Origin: a bacterium
GTDB taxonomy: Bacteria; Patescibacteriota; Minisyncoccia; Phycocordibacterales; UBA1550
DNA: 6,408 nt
Assembly (NCBI GenBank): GCA_021823825.1
Contig: JAKANJ010000032.1
Span: forward strand, 1 to 6,408
Direction of reading: 5' to 3'
Both the position numbers and the translations under genes were made by a program. The notes below the pieces were generated by a model. The model saw only the letters and a program-made list of their open reading frames with translations, searched no databases and was not told where the DNA came from. Positions 4,891-6,408 of this stretch are shown one piece after another (the first letter of the stretch is position 1; each line of letters opens with the position of its first letter).

Positions 4891-6172
4891 GTCTAAACCA
4901 ATTATTGAAGTAAAAAATATCGGCAAGCGGTACAACATCACGCACCAGCAGGGCGGGTATGTTGCTTTTCGCGATATCTTTGCGAACGTTCTCCGCAATC
5001 CGTTCAAATTTGCAAAACACAAAGCAAAGAAAATGGTCGGTTTGGAAAAGAACGAAGAATTCTGGGCATTGAAAAATGTAAGCTTTGACGTAGCAGAGGG
5101 AGAAGTCGTCGGCATTATCGGCGGAAATGGAGCCGGTAAATCTACCTTGCTTAAAATACTATCTGGCATCACTCCCCCAACCGAGGGCGAGATCATAATG
5201 CGCGGGAACGTCGCTTCCCTGCTTGAGGTCGGCACCGGCTTCCACCCAGAGCTTACAGGGCGCGAAAATATATTTCTCAACGGCGCGATCCTTGGAATGA
5301 CCAAGAAAGAAATCGTAAAGAAATTTGATGCAATCGTTGCTTTTTCGGGAGTAGAAAAATTTTTGGATACACCAGTAAAACACTACTCAAGCGGTATGTA
5401 TGTCCGCCTCGCCTTTTCTGTGGCAGCGCATATGGAACCAGACGTTCTTATTGTAGATGAAGTCCTCGCTGTCGGCGACGCCGAGTTCCAGAAGAAATGT
5501 ATGGGCAAGATGGAGGAAGTAACAGAAAAAGAAGGACGCACTATTCTATTTGTAAGCCACAATTTGGATGCCATTCAGCAATTGTGCAAGAGAACGATTT
5601 TGCTTGAAAATGGAGAAATAGTTGAAGAAGGCGAAACACGACAGGTTATTGAGCGCTACTTGCTAAAAAACAACAAACTCAAAACAACGGAATGGGAGGC
5701 ATCAAAAAAACATGGTAATGCATACTTTTCTCCAACCCGTATGTATCTTGGTGACAATAAAGGAAATGTTATTACTTCTGCAGTAGATAATCTAACAGAA
5801 AAATATATTTACATTGAGGCAGATATTGATATACCAGACCCAACGGTATGTGCAGCTTATGGATTATATTCTGAAAACAACCAGGTGGTCTATTGGTCGT
5901 CCCAATTTGACACAAAAAAAGAGGACTGGGTGAAGACAACTGCTGGGAAAAATATACTTAGAAGCGAGATACCTAAAAGGCTACTGAATGAAGGAACTTA
6001 TCGAATTGAACTTATAGTGTCACATCAAAATCAACCCTGGATAATCAGACCAAACTCGGAAAATCCTACGCTTTTTTTCACAATACAGGGAAACATGAGT
6101 GATTCTACGTATTCAACTGGACCAAGAGATGGTTTACTAGCGCCCATTTTAAAGTGGGAAAAAATTAAATGA
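4889..6172 (+). CDS. wzt: Polysaccharide ABC transporter ATP-binding protein, Wzt-like with C-terminal carbohydrate-recognition domain
   Basis: This 427-residue protein has an N-terminal ABC ATPase and a C-terminal Wzt_C-type domain. The ATPase shows Walker A G78-GNGAGK-S85, the ELTGRENI block (121-128), signature YSSGM (166-170), Walker B VLIVDE (186-191) followed by VLAVGD, and H-loop H224. A 30-40-residue insertion lies between strand 1 and FWALKNVSF, common in this exporter class. Residues from about 265 to 427 form a beta-rich domain; in characterised Wzt proteins it binds the modified end of the glycan and sets export specificity. The protein powers export through Wzm. The ATG at 4889 overlaps the last repeat unit and has no Shine-Dalgarno. 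Sampled 60-nt stretches are about 53-55% GC in the ATPase part and 33-35% in the C-terminal part, hinting at separate origins. Confidence 0.93.
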   Translation: MSKPIIEVKNIGKRYNITHQQGGYVAFRDIFANVLRNPFKFAKHKAKKMVGLEKNEEFWALKNVSFDVAEGEVVGIIGGNGAGKSTLLKILSGITPPTEGEIIMRGNVASLLEVGTGFHPELTGRENIFLNGAILGMTKKEIVKKFDAIVAFSGVEKFLDTPVKHYSSGMYVRLAFSVAAHMEPDVLIVDEVLAVGDAEFQKKCMGKMEEVTEKEGRTILFVSHNLDAIQQLCKRTILLENGEIVEEGETRQVIERYLLKNNKLKTTEWEASKKHGNAYFSPTRMYLGDNKGNVITSAVDNLTEKYIYIEADIDIPDPTVCAAYGLYSENNQVVYWSSQFDTKKEDWVKTTAGKNILRSEIPKRLLNEGTYRIELIVSHQNQPWIIRPNSENPTLFFTIQGNMSDSTYSTGPRDGLLAPILKWEKIK

Positions 6173-6225
6173 AATGTGGAGAATGAGCATGATTTATTAA
6201 AATAATTAAGTTTGAAAAAATATTT
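6173..6225 (+). other. AT-rich spacer downstream of wzt, possible promoter
   Basis: This 53-nt spacer is strikingly AT-rich. TAAAAT (6198-6203) resembles a -10, but no good -35 or Shine-Dalgarno is seen. ATGs at 6169 and 6174 open frames of only a few codons. No terminator is visible after wzt, so readthrough into the next gene is possible. Confidence 0.3.
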
Positions 6226-6408
6226 ATGAATTTATTACGCAAGCTGTGGACAAGGGTTAAAAGCGTTAAGAAGTATTTTTCTAAACCACTTGAAGATTTT
6301 ACTCAGTCACCCGACTATTTTAGGGCTTACCGCTCCTTTGCGTCCGAAAAAGAATTCGAACGGTTTCCTGGTGGCTGGATATATAAAGGGCAAAAATATC
6401 CTGATTAC
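6226..6408 (+). CDS. Unassigned gene, N-terminal 61 codons only (cut by window edge)
   Basis: The ATG at 6226 opens a frame that stays open to the window end. The in-frame stop upstream is at 6190-6192, and this is the only ATG between. The fragment begins MNLLRKLWTRVKSVKKYFSK, a basic amphipathic start, then an aromatic and acidic stretch and FPGGWIYKGQKYPDY at the edge. I do not recognise a family with confidence. By position after wzt, a glycan-modifying enzyme such as a methyltransferase or glycosyltransferase is plausible. A methyltransferase would fit a Wzt-type exporter that recognises a terminal modification, but no catalytic motif is inside the window. Confidence 0.6.
   Translation, partial: MNLLRKLWTRVKSVKKYFSKPLEDFTQSPDYFRAYRSFASEKEFERFPGGWIYKGQKYPDY

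Noticed and set aside
4768..5304. Minus-strand open frame of 178 residues
   Set aside because: It is a shadow of the GxxExxY end and the wzt ATPase domain, is proline/serine-rich in a non-domain-like way, and crosses the repeat array.

Overview
The window looks like part of a surface-polysaccharide locus from a candidate-phyla-radiation bacterium (Patescibacteria, probably a Parcubacteria-like lineage). This is inferred from protein flavour: an O-antigen-ligase-type protein with an FWSNFERMEG motif, genes packed with short overlaps, almost no Shine-Dalgarno sequences, and an orphan MazF next to a GxxExxY protein. No marker gene is present, so the taxonomy is an impression. All complete genes end at ordinary TAA/TAG/TGA stops, so the TGA-recoded lineages (Gracilibacteria/Absconditabacteria) are unlikely.

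Layout. Bases 1-431 hold the N-terminal part of a multi-pass membrane protein (O-antigen ligase/polymerase family) on the minus strand, cut by the window edge. Bases 432-638 are a divergent intergenic region with a perfect 54-nt palindrome (490-543) and candidate promoters on both sides. Rightward from 639 runs a tight cluster: gmd (GDP-mannose 4,6-dehydratase), a GDP-mannose mannosyl hydrolase-like Nudix enzyme, fcl (GDP-L-fucose synthase) and wzm (ABC-2 polysaccharide export permease). Its partner wzt (ATPase plus C-terminal carbohydrate-recognition domain) lies at 4889-6172. The window ends in the first 61 codons of an unassigned gene.

Between wzm and wzt sits a 1.0-kb block (3891-4890) that does not belong to the sugar pathway. 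It carries an orphan MazF/PemK-type toxin gene with its own intrinsic terminator and a GxxExxY (PDDEXK-like) gene. It is bounded by clusters of a short repeat, TACGAAT on the left and its reverse complement ATTCGTA on the right. The left cluster starts on the last base of the wzm stop codon and the right cluster runs into the wzt start codon. I read it as an inserted cassette of two modules; this is the most interesting feature here.

How the genes fit together: Gmd and Fcl convert GDP-D-mannose to GDP-L-fucose for a fucose-containing glycan. The Nudix enzyme probably adjusts the GDP-mannose pool. Wzm and Wzt export the lipid-linked glycan across the membrane, with the Wzt C-terminal domain recognising the chain, and the divergent ligase-family protein may polymerise or attach it. 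The inserted cassette, with a terminator inside it, probably forces wzt to be transcribed separately from wzm.
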